From: Pseudisothecium myosuroides
Taxonomy: Eukaryota; Streptophyta; Bryopsida; Hypnales; Lembophyllaceae
Direction of reading: 5' to 3'
Assembly: GCA_951799445.1 (NCBI GenBank)
Contig: OX637293.1
Span: forward strand, 19,220,001 to 19,284,000
DNA length: 64,000 nt
Positions within the stretch are counted from its first letter, which is position 1, and each line of letters starts with the position of its first letter. This document shows, one piece after another, positions 13,265 to 24,700 of this stretch. Under the pieces are notes generated by a model. It made no database searches, was not told the origin of the DNA, and saw nothing but the letters and a program-made list of their open reading frames with translations. The position numbers and the translations under genes were made by a program.

Positions 13265-13917
13265 TTAACTTGCTTTCCCGCCGGTGCCATGGTGCCATAT
13301 AAAACTAAAGTAATCAAAGTCAGTATCAACCCTCAAGTCTCCATCAAAAGTCAAAAGATGGATCCTGCGTTCATCTTCGGGTAAGGAAGAGAGAAAGCGT
13401 GCCAACTGCGATTCCTGTTGCCCTTCCTGGGAAGGCAAATGCTCCGCAAGCTCTTCGCTGGCAGGATGGGAGGCAGGACTCCAAAGCCAACAAAGCAAGA
13501 AATCAATCCAAGTCCAGAAATTAAACAGCCACACCAGGAAAGCGAACAGCTTCCTCATGCTGGTCTCGACCCCGACGCAGCCTCAAAGTACAATCTCACC
13601 GACAAAACAGAAGTTGCGATGATCAGAAGAGGTCGAGGCCGGCTTGCAACTGTGTTAGAGTTGGTCCTCCAAACCCCGACGACCCAACTCCCTGCTGTGC
13701 AATCCAAATATCTTAGCCACGTACTTCCCAATATTACAACGTCGCCACCAACCTTCAATCCTCTCTACCAAATTTGAAGTCATCATGTGCTTGCAACATG
13801 TCGTTGCACATGAACCAAGTGAAGTTCTTGCAACAGGCCGTGTGCACTGTGTACCAACCAAAGCATGAGAAAGGGAAGGGAGGGACACATCGGTTACTCT
13901 CACAAACTGTACTTTAA

Positions 13918-14622
13918 CCCCTAAAGGCCCAAAGTCCCTTTGGGGGACACTTGGGATTTTGGGCAGGCTCGTGTGACCTGAAATTTTGAGCTAATATTTT
14001 GAAACTTTTTTTGAAGATAGGGAATCACATTAGCTTTCTAAAAATATAATTTTTTTTCTGAAATCGGTGCCCGGGAGCAAAAGTTTTGCGGTCCGAAGTC
14101 TTAAAAGGAGTTCGCCGGGCAGGAAAAAAAAATGATTTTAATTTTTTTTTTTTCCCTCAAAGATTATGTTTTTGTCTACATCTGAAGCTTTGATTCATTC
14201 TATTTGGACTAAAAATGAGAAAGTTATGAACAATCTTGATTTTTGGGCAATCTAAGTGTCTTCTTCAAAAAAAACACTTATAGAATTCATTTTTGAATGC
14301 AATTTTCAATTTTTTTCAATTTTTTTTTGACAAGGTTAAGTTTGTTTCCAAGAACAATCCCACCATTGGGATTATGGTGTTTTAATTCCATCTAAGATTT
14401 TTAAATTCTATCCGTACGGTTAGATCTACTAATGCTATCACGAATCTTTTTCTATAAATTTTGAAAAGAAAATTTCAGAATTCCTTTTAAATTCAATTAC
14501 AAGTAAAGTATTATCATTTTTTGAGTAAAACTTGTTGGAATGGATTTGAAATAAGGTTCTCTTCATATGGTGATTTTTTGAAATTTTTGTGGCCAGAAAA
14601 TGGACGTCAAAGCGCTCCAGGG
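13918..14622. mobile_element. 705-bp TTAA-flanked element upstream of the dead copy
   Basis: TTAA 13914-13917 then CCCCTAAAGGCCC; the right end is CTCCAGGG then TTAA 14623-14626. Internal sequence matches the 4.1-kb element and 52962-53871 in reverse, including TTTTTGTCTACAT followed by GAAGCTTTGATTCATT. A subterminal CCCTTTGGGGGAC hairpin lies near the left end. It sits about 350 bp upstream of the dead copy's ATG, where the intact gene has none. Confidence 0.82.
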
Positions 14623-14626
14623 TTAA

Positions 14627-15729
14627 TGACATATAAACATCTTCATTTTTTTGTGGCATTTCATGGCGTTTGGACCTATTGTGTGAATTTTTGTATTATC
14701 TTTAAATTAAAAAATTAAATCAAATTATCTTTTATTTTGGAAAAACATTACTTTCACATTGCATGTTCAAACGCCACAAAACAAAGCTGTTGCATCCCAC
14801 CTTGCACTCCTTTGTGCATAAAGTTTTCTATTTGTATGAAAACACAACTTACCTCACACCACAACAAAGCCCTTGCACTCCATCGTGTATAAAAGATATT
14901 GAATTTTAAAGTTTTTACAAATTAAAAAATAGGAAGGAAAAAGAAAAGGTTTAAAAAATAAAATAAAAAGATAATTTTTTTTTTCTTAAAACTCTTTTTT
15001 ATTTTTGAAATAAAATAAATAGGAAAAAAAAAATAATAATAAAATAAAAACTTTTCTTCTCTATTTGAAATAGGAAAGAAAGGAAGAGAAAAAAAAACAT
15101 GCGCGTTTTTTTATATTTTTTCAAATTGAGCATTGGAAAAAATCCAAGAACACATAAATTGGAAATTGGGCCCAAGAATCCGGCCCAAGGGCTTTACATT
15201 AACTTGGGCCAAATAGAAGAATTGGGGCCGGATTGAAGGCCGGATTGAAGGCAAATCCGGCCAGCCTTTCATCCGACCCAAGGCCCAATTTAAAGCCGGC
15301 CTAATCAACTGCTCCGTAATTTGATAACAATGCCAACTAAACGAGCACGGACACCCCTGGAGGGCCCCAAATGAACCAAACTTGCAGACAGACAACCTCC
15401 CCTAAGAGCAGACACTGCTGAAATGAATCCTTACCTACCCGTCCCCGCAAGGTAGGTGGTCCATAAAGAGCTGAAATTGAATTTGGGGGTTTAGGCCTCT
15501 AGAAATATACATTTCAATAAATTTGGGTTGAAAGACAAATGGAATTGTCATCTACCCCAAGCCCATTCACATTTTTTGGAGCTCCATGAAATCAGTTATG
15601 AATTTTTGAAGTTGAAATGTAGTGGTCACCAAGTAAAAGGGTCCATCCTTGAAATGTACGTTTTTTTTACTACTTGTAGAAAGCAGAATGCAGAATGCAC
15701 TTCCGCATTCCAGGACGCTTTCAATTTAA
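14627..15729. repeat. Intergenic AT-rich sequence with a GC-richer repeat (15150-15480)
   Basis: No gene is seen. The part at 15310-15475 (GGAGGGCCCCAAATG, then CCCGTCCCCGCAAGGTA) matches 36605-36760 and, less well, 37780-37880, where it lies beside ABC-transporter fragments. GGCCGGATTGAAG is repeated back to back near 15225-15250. This appears to be the block-1 counterpart of the ABC-associated region of block 2. Confidence 0.6.
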
Positions 15730-16081
15730 GGTAGCAACACCCATAAGCGTTAGTGTACCCTGACACCAACTCTAGAGTTCCCTTAAAGTGCCCCCAAAAG
15801 TTTCTTGAAACCGTGTTCATTCTTAATTGTGGTTGGTGGTCTCTGATTTTTTTAAATTTTGGTGCTAGAATCGAGGCAGATTTATTAGAGTGCGGTATAG
15901 GGTGACCTAGAGAGTTGTACTTTGAAAATTTGTAGAAATTAGATGCTTTATCCAAAAATTCTAATTTCTTTTTGAAAATTCATGATTTTCAATTGTTAAC
16001 ATTGGAAAAATATTTTTTTAAGAAAAATTTGCCTCCAACTGTACTGAATTCCTTATTTTGACGGTTATGGGTGTTCCTACC
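15730..16081. mobile_element. GGTAG-ended inverted-repeat element (352 bp)
   Basis: The left end GGTAGCAACACCCATAA and the right end TTATGGGTGTTCCTACC are inverted repeats with one mismatch over 17 bp. The flanks are TTAA (15726-15729) and TTAG (16082-16085). The element splits sequence that matches the ABC-associated repeat on both sides. It is non-coding. Confidence 0.7.
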
Positions 16082-16085
16082 TTAG

Positions 16086-16340
16086 AGCCAGAGTGTGTTT
16101 TGTGGATTTCCCACCTTATTACCTGGGCAATTGGTGGGCGAAGTCCAGGATTCCAGGGCGTCTAGGCAAGCAAGACCAGTGACGCACTGTAAACGGGGTC
16201 TGGGCCGGGCTCCCACGACGGAGAGCAACTGAAGAATCTGTCAGCAACAGCTACTGATTTTTTTGTAAAATAAGTAAGTTATTACCTAGCAAATAGCGTG
16301 GCAAGTGGACACTACAATAGTGGAAGAAATCAAACGGTTT
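16086..16340. repeat. ABC-associated repeat, block-1 copy
   Basis: Matches 37890-38125: AGTCCAGGA, CAAGCAAGACCA, GGTCTGGGC, CACGACGGAGA and GGCAAGTGGACACTA occur in the same order in both. It supports duplication of the block that contains the ABCB remnants. No coding frame is conserved. Confidence 0.65.
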
Positions 16341-16928
16341 GATCGAGCCACCACAGGACAACTTATAAATTAACCCCTAATAAATGCAATGCCCGAGGCA
16401 CCACATTTTGGTGTTGACAATACTTTCAAGTTAAATAAAACCTAACCAAGTTGCTATTTTTAGAAATTCATATTTTTGAAAAAACTTTTTGAAGTCTAGT
16501 TTTAGCGTTGAAAATCCGATTTTCAAAATGATTGGTTTTGATTTTTCTATTCAGAATTTTGTGTAAGGGTGTCCATTGCAATCTTGACTTTCTGTAGTGT
16601 TGAGGGCTCTTGGAAATGAGCCTCAAATACACAAGATCTTGGAGAAAAAATCACCTTAAAAATTCATCTAAAAAAATTGTAGAGTAGATTTTGGAAAGCC
16701 ATAAATTGATTGGGGTTATGGATGTTAGGTCCTTTAAGCTCATATTTTTTTTGTGGTCAACTTTTTAGATTTGGCATGTGAAAAGAGGATTGAAAGATTG
16801 CAAGTCAGTTTTGCAGTTTTGACACCCTCATGTTCAAACATTATAATCTTTCAATTCATAAGTGATATTGTTGTGTTTTCTTTTCCTATGTGACCTCTAA
16901 CATGTCTACTTTGAATTTATACGGTTAA

Positions 16929-17993
16929 CCCCTAAAGTTCCTTGACTATGTTTTCACCAAAAATGCTCCAAAACTGCCATTTCTAATACAAGTACCAAAT
17001 TTTAGAAAAATAACTTTTTTAGACACATATAATCGTAGGATCTTATAGTAAACTAGTTTTAGAAGATGTGGAAAAAAAATTCAGAATTTTCCACCCTGCA
17101 GATTGGAAGATATTAGCATTTGAATTGGCAAAGATCCTTTTTTTGTCCCTGCGAAAAACAGGGCAGTTGCACTTCACAAGGTCACATTTGTATGAAAAAA
17201 TGTCCAAAATGGTGGTGCTTCTTTGAATTCTTATTTCTAAACAAGTTGGCTACATGTTTAAAAACTTTCAAATCATTTGGAATTGTACAATATATAGGAA
17301 AGAAATAGTAAGTAGAAAAAAATAGAGAATGATTCAAAACACTAAATTGTTAAGAATTTAATTATGGAATTGAAAATTTTCAATCCCAATGGTTGTAATG
17401 TTGTAATAAAAAATCTATATCCTATAATTTTATTTTTTTCAAAAAATATTGAAAACTGAGTGAAATAAACAACTTCAAAGTTTATTTTAGAGTAGAAAAT
17501 CCATAATTGCCCGCAAACTAAAATTCCTCATAATTTTTGACTCATTGATCGATATAGAATGATTCAAAGCTTTCCACATATACTTAAATTTAGAAAACCA
17601 ATTTCAAATTTTTATTTTTGAAAAAAGTGATTTTTTCAAATCTGCTCGGACTACCCGCCCAATGAAAAAAGTAACATATTAGGCCATAACTTTTGACTCC
17701 TATTTTGAAATGCCATAAAATTTAGTGCACATGAAAGATATTCCTCGTCCCCGCCTTCTATTAAAATTTCAGTTTAAAATATGAAAATCTTTGGTCACAC
17801 GTACCCAGGGTTTTTTTTTTTGCATTGTAGCAATACAACATGCAGTAAATGGAGGATGGTCCCTCCAAATTTAATCCATTGAAATTGTGCCACAACATTA
17901 GAGTTTGGCACCATGGTGCTAGAAAAAAAAAAACTGCACGTACCTACCCAAAATTGCTATGTTGCTAAAAATAGCAGGCTGATCCTTTAGGGG
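16929..17993. mobile_element. TTAA-type element, subfamily A, nested in a B element
   Basis: TTAA 16925-16928 then CCCCTAAAGTTCC; right end GATCCTTTAGGGG then TTAA 17994-17997. The uninterrupted B elements carry TTAC at the corresponding place (46338-46341 and 48855-48858), so the insertion duplicated the 4-bp site. The body matches 22606-23541. Non-coding. Confidence 0.85.
17806..17936. mobile_element. hAT-type miniature element (131 bp)
   Basis: Perfect 8-bp direct repeats CACGTACC lie at 17798-17805 and 17937-17944. Ends are CAGGGTTTTTTTTTTT and AAAAAAAAAAACTG. The subterminal GGCACCATGGTGC motif resembles GGTGC...GGCACCAG inside the hAT-type element at 12909-13206, so the two are probably one family. 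Confidence 0.9.
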
Positions 17994-18090
17994 TTAAATT
18001 TCATAAAAAATTGATAAAACTTATCAAAATGTTGGCTTATTGTTAAATTTAGAGCAAATTCCTAGAAGTTCAAAAAAGGCCTTGGGTTAA

Positions 18091-19309
18091 CTTTCATCCA
18101 AGCGCTTCATCCAATATTTGTTTCATTTGTCCTTTTTGCTTCTCATTCAATTACCCTGCCCATAAACAATGGACTTCTGTTACACTAATTTGTCCTAATT
18201 CCTTAAAATTAGCATCACCTTGAAATTAGTGCCGCCACAAAATTTCATTAATTTGGGTACTGGCTCAATGGGTAGCATTCAAACTACACCAAATCAAAAT
18301 AGTGTGAATTTGATAAGTTAGTATCAAAAGCATTAATAAGACAAATTTGTGCCGTCTCAAGTATGAGGTTCCCAAAATTAATTACATTGACACTTGGGTG
18401 TCAAATATGACCCACACCAAAGGATTAGTAATCTTTCAATTGCACACAAAGGTGTCGTTGAACAAGTTCATTACAGTTTTAATTCTAATAAATAATTACA
18501 TGAGGACTCTGAAAACTGCCATTTTTATTCAAACAAAAAAATAAAATTTTAATCTTTTTTTTTCATATCTAACATTTCAATTACCATAGGAATGTACTTA
18601 GCCATTATAAGAATGTGTGGAATTTTTTCACCACATAGATAACAAGATGTATGCATTTAAAGTAAACAAAATGGATTATTTGTACCTTCAAGTGATTATA
18701 ATGTCAAATTTTGAATCTTTTTAGCTTAAAATTTTTGCACTACACATTTTTACTTTAAATAATTTTATATTGCAAAATTGAGTTGACAATTTGTAAAACA
18801 AGTCTCAAGAATAAAAAACTTAATTTTCACTCTTCATTCTTTAAAAAATTGTTATGCAGAAGTAATTGCAAGATAGAAGAAACAATTGAATTATTAATAG
18901 CTCTAAGATGAAATTGAAACCAATGACATAGATTGTTCTAGCAATTAAACCAAACCTTGCAAAAACTTCTTTTTCAAATCTCAGAAGACGTTGAATAGCG
19001 TTTTTAAAACTGGCTAAATTTTGCTCGGTTGCTTCTTAAAATTTCATGCCCTTAGTGTAAATTTTTTTAAAAATCTTCCAAAAATGAACATTTGGCTATA
19101 AACCCTAAATTTGTTTTGAGATCATTGACGTTGAACATCCTCAAAATTATAATTAAATGCAATACCCAACTTCCACATAGGATTGGGTTTTAACCTCTAA
19201 ATGCCCAAGGCCTTTTTTGTAATTAACGTGCGAACCCATTAAACAACAATAACCACATGATAACTGTTGACAAACCGTAGGGTCTAAACTTTGTGATGCA
19301 ACTTTGCAT
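18091..19309. repeat. Duplicated AT-rich repeat (family E) and an inverted B-element end
   Basis: 18091-18960 matches 54450-55370 (TTGCTTCTCATTCAAT, ATTAGCATCACCTTGAA, GCCACAAAATTTCAT). 18960-19210 is the reverse complement of about 61190-61420, including a B-type terminal repeat: TTAA at 19190-19193 followed by CCTCTAAATGCCCAAGGCC. From about 19310 the sequence matches 56800 onward, upstream of the uS15 copies. No gene is seen. Confidence 0.65.
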
Positions 19310-19977
19310 AGAGGGAAAAAAAATCAAAATTCTACATAGAAGTGTAGAATAATTGCAAGAGGAGGACTCAAAATGTTTAGGGGAAGCTTGTGAAAAGAGG
19401 AGGTAAGTTTATAACTTCCAAAAAACTAATTTTACAATGGATTTGAACTTTTGATTGCTTTTAGATTGACAAGAAGGCAAAGGTTTCACCCTAAAATATA
19501 GTTTCTCCCTACTCACATCCATACTTTAAGTTGGATTTTTGTTTTGTTTTGTTTGTTATATTGAAATCTCCTAGACCGTGCCTCCCCCAATCGTGTTCTT
19601 GGTACTGTTGGAAAGTCCTCAACGAGGAGGGGTGCATGAAGTTTGTTTTGTGGCGTTTGGTTCTATGGTGTGAAAGCGATTGAATTTCAAAAAAATTATG
19701 AATTAAAAAATCAGAAATTCCTTTTACTTTAATTTTGGTTGTGGCAAGGGCATAAAAGTATGATGAAACTCAGCAAAGACAATTCCACTAACTCTACAAA
19801 ACTGCCTAGACATTCCCTGGAATGTTCTCCATGTCTATATTCCTCTGGAAGTATGCTCTAGACATTCTCTGGAAGTATATTCAGGGGTGAAGCATGCAAC
19901 CCCATCCTCGGTCTCTTTAGCGTGCGCTCTCGTTTGGTCTTTGCCTCTCCCTGCCCCTCTTGCAACAGTCCGCCACC

Positions 19978-21734
19978 ATGGGTCGTATGCACAGTTTCGA
20001 GTGAATTTATCTTTCTCGCTGTCTTGTTTCTTTTCTCTTAAGAATGTGACTTCTCTGTAATGCTGCCGAAGTTCAGGCACCTTGGATGAGCTTTTTAGGG
20101 TTCGACTTCACATGTTGTATCGTTTGTTTTCTTACGACTCAGGTTTCGAATTTATTTATATATTTGTTTTTTTCTCCTTGAAAATAATTTGACATTTCTG
20201 CACTTGTTTAGAAGCAAAGATGTTGTGAATGAGCTTTAGGGTTACGGTTAGGTTTTGGATTTGTGATATGTTTATTGTTTTTCCTTTTTCTCCATGAAAA
20301 CTGTGGCATTTATGTAGCTGCTCTGAAGTATAGGTACTGCCAATGATCTCAGGGTTTGCAGTTTGGGTTTTGAGTTTTTATCATATTTTGTATTTTGGTG
20401 TGGCATGAATGTATTAGTCATTTGGAACATTGGCTGAGAGATTTGGTGTTACAGGAAGGGTATGTCCTCATCGGCTTTGCCGTACAAGAGGAGTCCCCCA
20501 TCGTGGTTGAAGATCACCACTGCTGAGGTGGAGGAGCATATTTGCAAGCTCGCGAAGAAGGGTTTGACTCCTTCTTAGATTGGTGTGATTCTGTGGGACT
20601 CACACGGTATTGTTCAGGTCAATAGCGTGACTAGGAGCAAGGTCCTCCGCATCCTCAAGGATCACAGTAGAGCTTGATACAAACCTTCTCTGAAAACCTT
20701 TTGTATCACTAGAAGAAAAATGCGTTGGCCCTTGCAGTTTTGCGTGGGCTGTTTTTCGTTGAAACCCACGTTTAGAACGCAGAAAAATGTGTTAAAACGC
20801 GTTTTAACACATTTTTTTTGCGTTCTAAACGTGGGTTTCAACGAAAAACAGCCCACGCAAAACTGCAAGGGCCAACGCATTTTTCTTCTAGTGTATGTTG
20901 CACTCAAAAGTCCTTGGGTTTAAACAGTGAGTTGTCAGGGGTTTCTCATGGTAAATGCTTCTTTTGCTCGTGTTTTTGGAAGTGGAGGGTGGCTGAGATG
21001 TAAATGGCAGGAGATGATGCTAATATGAGGTGCTTCTAGGGAGTATTGATGAAGCTGAATGCAATTAATGTGGTTGTGGTGTGTTTTAGGTTTGGGTCCT
21101 AAGATCCCTGAGGATTTGTACCACTTGATCAAGAAGGCCGTCGCTGTGTGTAAGCATTTGGAGAGGAATCGCAAGGACAAGGACTCCAAGTTCCGTTTGA
21201 TTTTGATCGAGAGTCGTGTCCACCACCTGGCACGCTATTACAAGCACACCAAGAAGCTCCCACCCACTTGGAAGTAGTAAGTTCGAAAGCTCTCTTCCTA
21301 TACAATTTGTTCAAACTAATAGTGCTCAAGAATTTATCTATGATATGCGGAAGTTAGAATTCAAACCTCTTCTAGGAAGCTAGTAGTCTATATTTGGAAG
21401 TTTTAAAACATTCCTCCATAATGTAGGTTATGGTTCCTATTTGTAGTTGTCCATCTTGTTTCAAGCATTGTCCTAACTGAGTATTCTAATTTCTAAAAAC
21501 AAAAAAGCGGACACTTTTGGTCATTTCAGAACTTAGGATTACGGATTAGTTTAAGCAATTTAGGTGATTCCACAGTCATGCTGAAATAGTATAAGTGATA
21601 GTACTACTTTGTCTTGCTTTATATCGCTAGTTGCATAATGTGCCGTTTCAAATCAAGATATCGGAAAGACCGACCATCTAACTCTCATTTGTATGTGCAA
21701 TGAATCTGCTACTGCTAGCACCCTTGTTGCTTAA
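19978..21734 (+). pseudogene. RPS13: Cytosolic ribosomal protein uS15 (plant RPS13), dead copy 1
   Basis: uS15 binds 18S rRNA in the small ribosomal subunit. Four exons fit the family: 19978-20000 (MGRMHSF), 20455-20666 ([26 protein letters not shown]), 21090-21276 ([40 protein letters not shown]) and 21701-21734 (ESATASTLVA-stop). Introns are retained, so this is a duplicated gene and not a processed copy. It is broken: CAG has become TAG at 20576-20578 in exon 2, and the last acceptor is CAA instead of CAG (21698-21700). The three donors keep GT. A CACTA-type foldback element lies in intron 2. Substitutions such as ...AVCK and [10 protein letters not shown] at normally conserved positions also suggest relaxed constraint. 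Confidence 0.93.
20707..20893. mobile_element. CACTA-type foldback element in uS15 intron 2
   Basis: A near-perfect 187-bp palindrome: arms 20707-20799 and 20800-20893 differ by about one base. Ends are CACTAGAAGAAAAATGCG and its complement, flanked by TAT at 20704-20706 and 20894-20896. CACTA ends with a 3-bp duplication define the CACTA (En/Spm) superfamily. The second uS15 copy lacks it at the matching intron position (near 58315-58325), giving an empty site. Open frames on both strands are artefacts of the palindrome. Confidence 0.93.
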
Positions 21735-24700
21735 CTTTGTCAAGAATCAGGTTGTAATTTGTGAAAGGCCAAGTAGTAAATCGGAGATATATTCTCTTGC
21801 AATGTATTGAATGGGCATATATTTGAATTGAAATACATCTTCTTGGACGTTGGTTGATTTGTGGTGTATTTTGTAAGGTTTAAAATATTGTAGTTGAATC
21901 ATGTTTTTTAACGAATTGATTGCTAGAATACAATTTGTTGCTATCATATGATGGTGATACTATTGTGACTTCTTGGATTGTGTGCATGTGCATTCTTCTC
22001 CTTGTTATATATATTGTATTATCAAAGCATAATTTTACTCGTAATTGTGCAATGTCATACATTTGTTTCTTTGTAATTGTTTTGGTATTAATTCAAAAGA
22101 CATTCCTGGTTTTGCAAATGCGTGAACACTTTTGACTGGTAACACTTCACTGGGTGGATAAATTCTCTTCTTTTGAAGGTGGCTGGTCCTGTACTATCCT
22201 ATGTGAAAGTTGGGTACCGGTATTGCATTTAACTATAATTTTGATGATGTTCAATGTTTTCCGTGATTTAAAATTTGATCCTATCTGGAAGTTGGGAATC
22301 GCAATAAATTAGTATTTTGAGAATGTTCAACATCTTCTGTGATTTAAAACATGAGAAGTTTTGAATGTCTGGACGCAATTTGATGAATTTTTGAAACTGT
22401 GAAAATGATCTATTCAATCAATTTGTCATGTAATTCTAAAATTAAAAAATCAACACTCCATGGTTACCATCTGAAAGATTAAATTGCAATGAATTTGTCA
22501 ATTTCAAGAATTTTAAGAAAAATTAAATTAGAATGAAATCTAGACTTGATAAGCTTCCTTGCAATAGTTGGACACAATTTCAAGAAAGATCATTTTCATG
22601 ATTAACCCCTAAAGGTCTGAGACTATGTTTTCACCAAAACCGCTCCAAAACTGCCATTTCTAATACAAGTACCAAATTTTATAAAAAAAAACATTTTTGG
22701 ACACATGCAACCGTAAAATCTTATAGAACGCTGGTTTGAGAAGATGTGAAAAAAAATTCAGAATTTTCCACCATGCGGATTGGAAGATATTAGCATTTGA
22801 ATTGACAAAACCCTTTTTTTGTCCCTGCGAAAATCCGGGCAGCTGCACTTCACAAGGTCACATTTGTATGAAAAAATGTCCAAAATGGTGGTTACTCTTT
22901 GGATTCATTCTTCTAGGCAAGTTGGCTACATGCTTGAAAATTTTCAGATCATTTGGAATTGCACAACATATAGGAAAAAAATAGTAAGTAGAAAGAAGTA
23001 GAGAATGATTCAAAACACTAAATTGTTAAGAATTTATTTATGGAATTGAAAAATGCCAATCCCAACGGTTGTAATGTTGTAATAAATAATCTACATCCAA
23101 TGTTTTTACTTTTTTTCAAAAATATTGGAAATTGAGTGAAATAAAGGACTTCAAAGTTTATTTTAGAATAGAGATTCCATAACTACCCTCAAACTAAGAA
23201 ATCTCATAACTTTTGACTCATTAATCCAAATGGAATGATTTAAAGCTTTCCACGTACATATTAATCTAAAGAACCAATTTCAAATTTTTATTTTAAAAAA
23301 AAAATGATTTTTAAAGAATTTTTTTGAGCTGCCCGGGCTGCCCGCCGTACACCGAAAATTACATATCATACAATAACTTTTTAACCATGTAGTCAAAAGT
23401 TATGAAAATTTTTGGGCCTTAAAGATACTCCTCGGGCACATCTTGTGTGAAAATTTCAAAGAAAAAAAATAAAAAATCCACTTGTAGTGAGTTGCCCAAA
23501 ATCGCTCTGTTGTCAAAAAATGGTGTTTGGACCTTTAGGGGTTAAAATGCAGATAAAGAGAATAGAATAAAGATATTCAAGCTACCTACAAGGTGATTCA
23601 TGGATTTGCCATTTTTTTATATAGGAATGTCAAACAATATCATAGAGAAGGAAAATCTAACACCATTCATTGAGAATGAGTTCAAGCAACTCCTTAAAAA
23701 AAATGGATGAAAAAATGTTTTTTCTTTGTCCTAAAGGCCTCCTTGAAATCATCCAATAGACACAAAAAGCCTTCTTAGACATTCCAGGGTTAATGATATT
23801 AATGAAAAAACACTTTACTAGATGGACTTTTTTTTATTTAGATATAAGTCTTGAAATTAAAATAAAATAAAATTGGGTTGTTGAAACTGAAATTTATTAA
23901 TTTAGAAATAATTCATTTTTGTTGCCATTCTATCACTAATGTTAAAACTAAAAGTTCTAATACTAGTGTAATGTATTGGCAAAGTTATTATAATCCAAGA
24001 CAATGCACTAGAGTGACTAATACCTTGTCAATATTGACTATCAAAACAATTGCCATGTCCTTTTATATAAGAGGAGGGGGGGATAAACAAGAGTGACATT
24101 TTGGTACCAACATTATCAACCTCTATATGACTAGGATAACATAGGAGCATATTTTACAGACATTGGCAACCTAAATTAAAGAATTGTTGTTAATTCTTGC
24201 ATGAGTAGGGGGGGAATAAGTGAAGGAATACGATTTCCATGTTGCCAAAATAATGTCACTAGTGCAAGTTTTTAGAATGTTATGCTATCAGTACTTTAAT
24301 TCTTCAAGGACTAAGACAGTACAATGTATCCAATTCAAATTTTCAATGGCAAATTCTTGGTAGGGTGAAACAAATTATCAATATTTTGTAAACTAGGGTC
24401 TTGTAGAGTAACAAGTTGACATACTCATTGTATTTCCTCACTTTCAAATTTTCAATGTGAAAAGTATTTAAAAATTTATTTAGGAAATGTAGTCTTATAG
24501 AAAAAGGGAGCAAATTTAAATTATTTACAATGAAAGGAATAATGGAGATGGAAAAAAAAATCTTGGACATTTCTAATCATTGGTTTGCGCAAGCAAAATG
24601 GGTCTAAAGGAAATTCTTTCAAAGTTGTATTTTTAGCCATTTTAAAAAATACAAGGTTTAATCTAGTAAATCAAGAATACAAAATAATTAGAATGATTCC

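Larger units (their letters stand above)
1355..13558 (-). pseudogene. TORNADO1-like LRR-Roc-COR gene, dead tandem copy
   Basis: Paralogue of the intact gene at 28171-34523 with the same three-exon plan: exon 1 13558-11548, exon 2 8495-7226, exon 3 6861-5621 resuming at 1478-1355. The start MRKLFAFLVWLF and the end NEIIELK-stop are both retained. Breaks seen: a TGA at 11576-11578 (Arg codon in the other copy) and a TAA at 11765-11767 in exon 1; the P-loop reads EEPFAG instead of GEPFAG; the acceptors of exon 2 (AA at 8497-8496) and exon 3 (AA at 6863-6862) have lost their AG; there are frameshifts in every exon; a 597-bp element sits in exon 1, a 498-bp element in intron 1 and a 4.1-kb element in exon 3. 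It should not make a functional GTPase. Whether it is transcribed cannot be seen. Confidence 0.9.
16374..18086. mobile_element. TTAA-type element, subfamily B, with nested insertions
   Basis: TTAA 16370-16373 then CCCCTAATAAATG; the right end CCTTGGG then TTAA 18087-18090, with about 10 bp of the right terminal repeat deleted. The body matches 45803-46440 and 48321-48956 (AGTTAAATAAAACC, TTTGAAGTCTAGTTTTAGC, TTTTCCTATGTGA). At 16925 it is split by a subfamily-A element, which itself contains a hAT-type element. Confidence 0.85.

Noticed and set aside
14880..15110. Possible retrotransposon or poly(A) tail in the A-rich stretch
   Set aside because: No reverse transcriptase, LTR pair or target duplication was seen; it is simply AT-rich.
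20662..20923. Near-identical open frames on both strands
   Set aside because: They are the two arms of the CACTA foldback palindrome, not genes.
22603..23545. Interpreting the TTAA elements as Tc1/mariner with TA duplication or PIF/Harbinger with a 3-bp duplication
   Set aside because: The bases on both sides are nearly always TTAA, and the TTAT-flanked insertion with a TTAT empty site fits a 4-bp duplication. A TA target with fixed neighbours cannot be wholly excluded without more copies.
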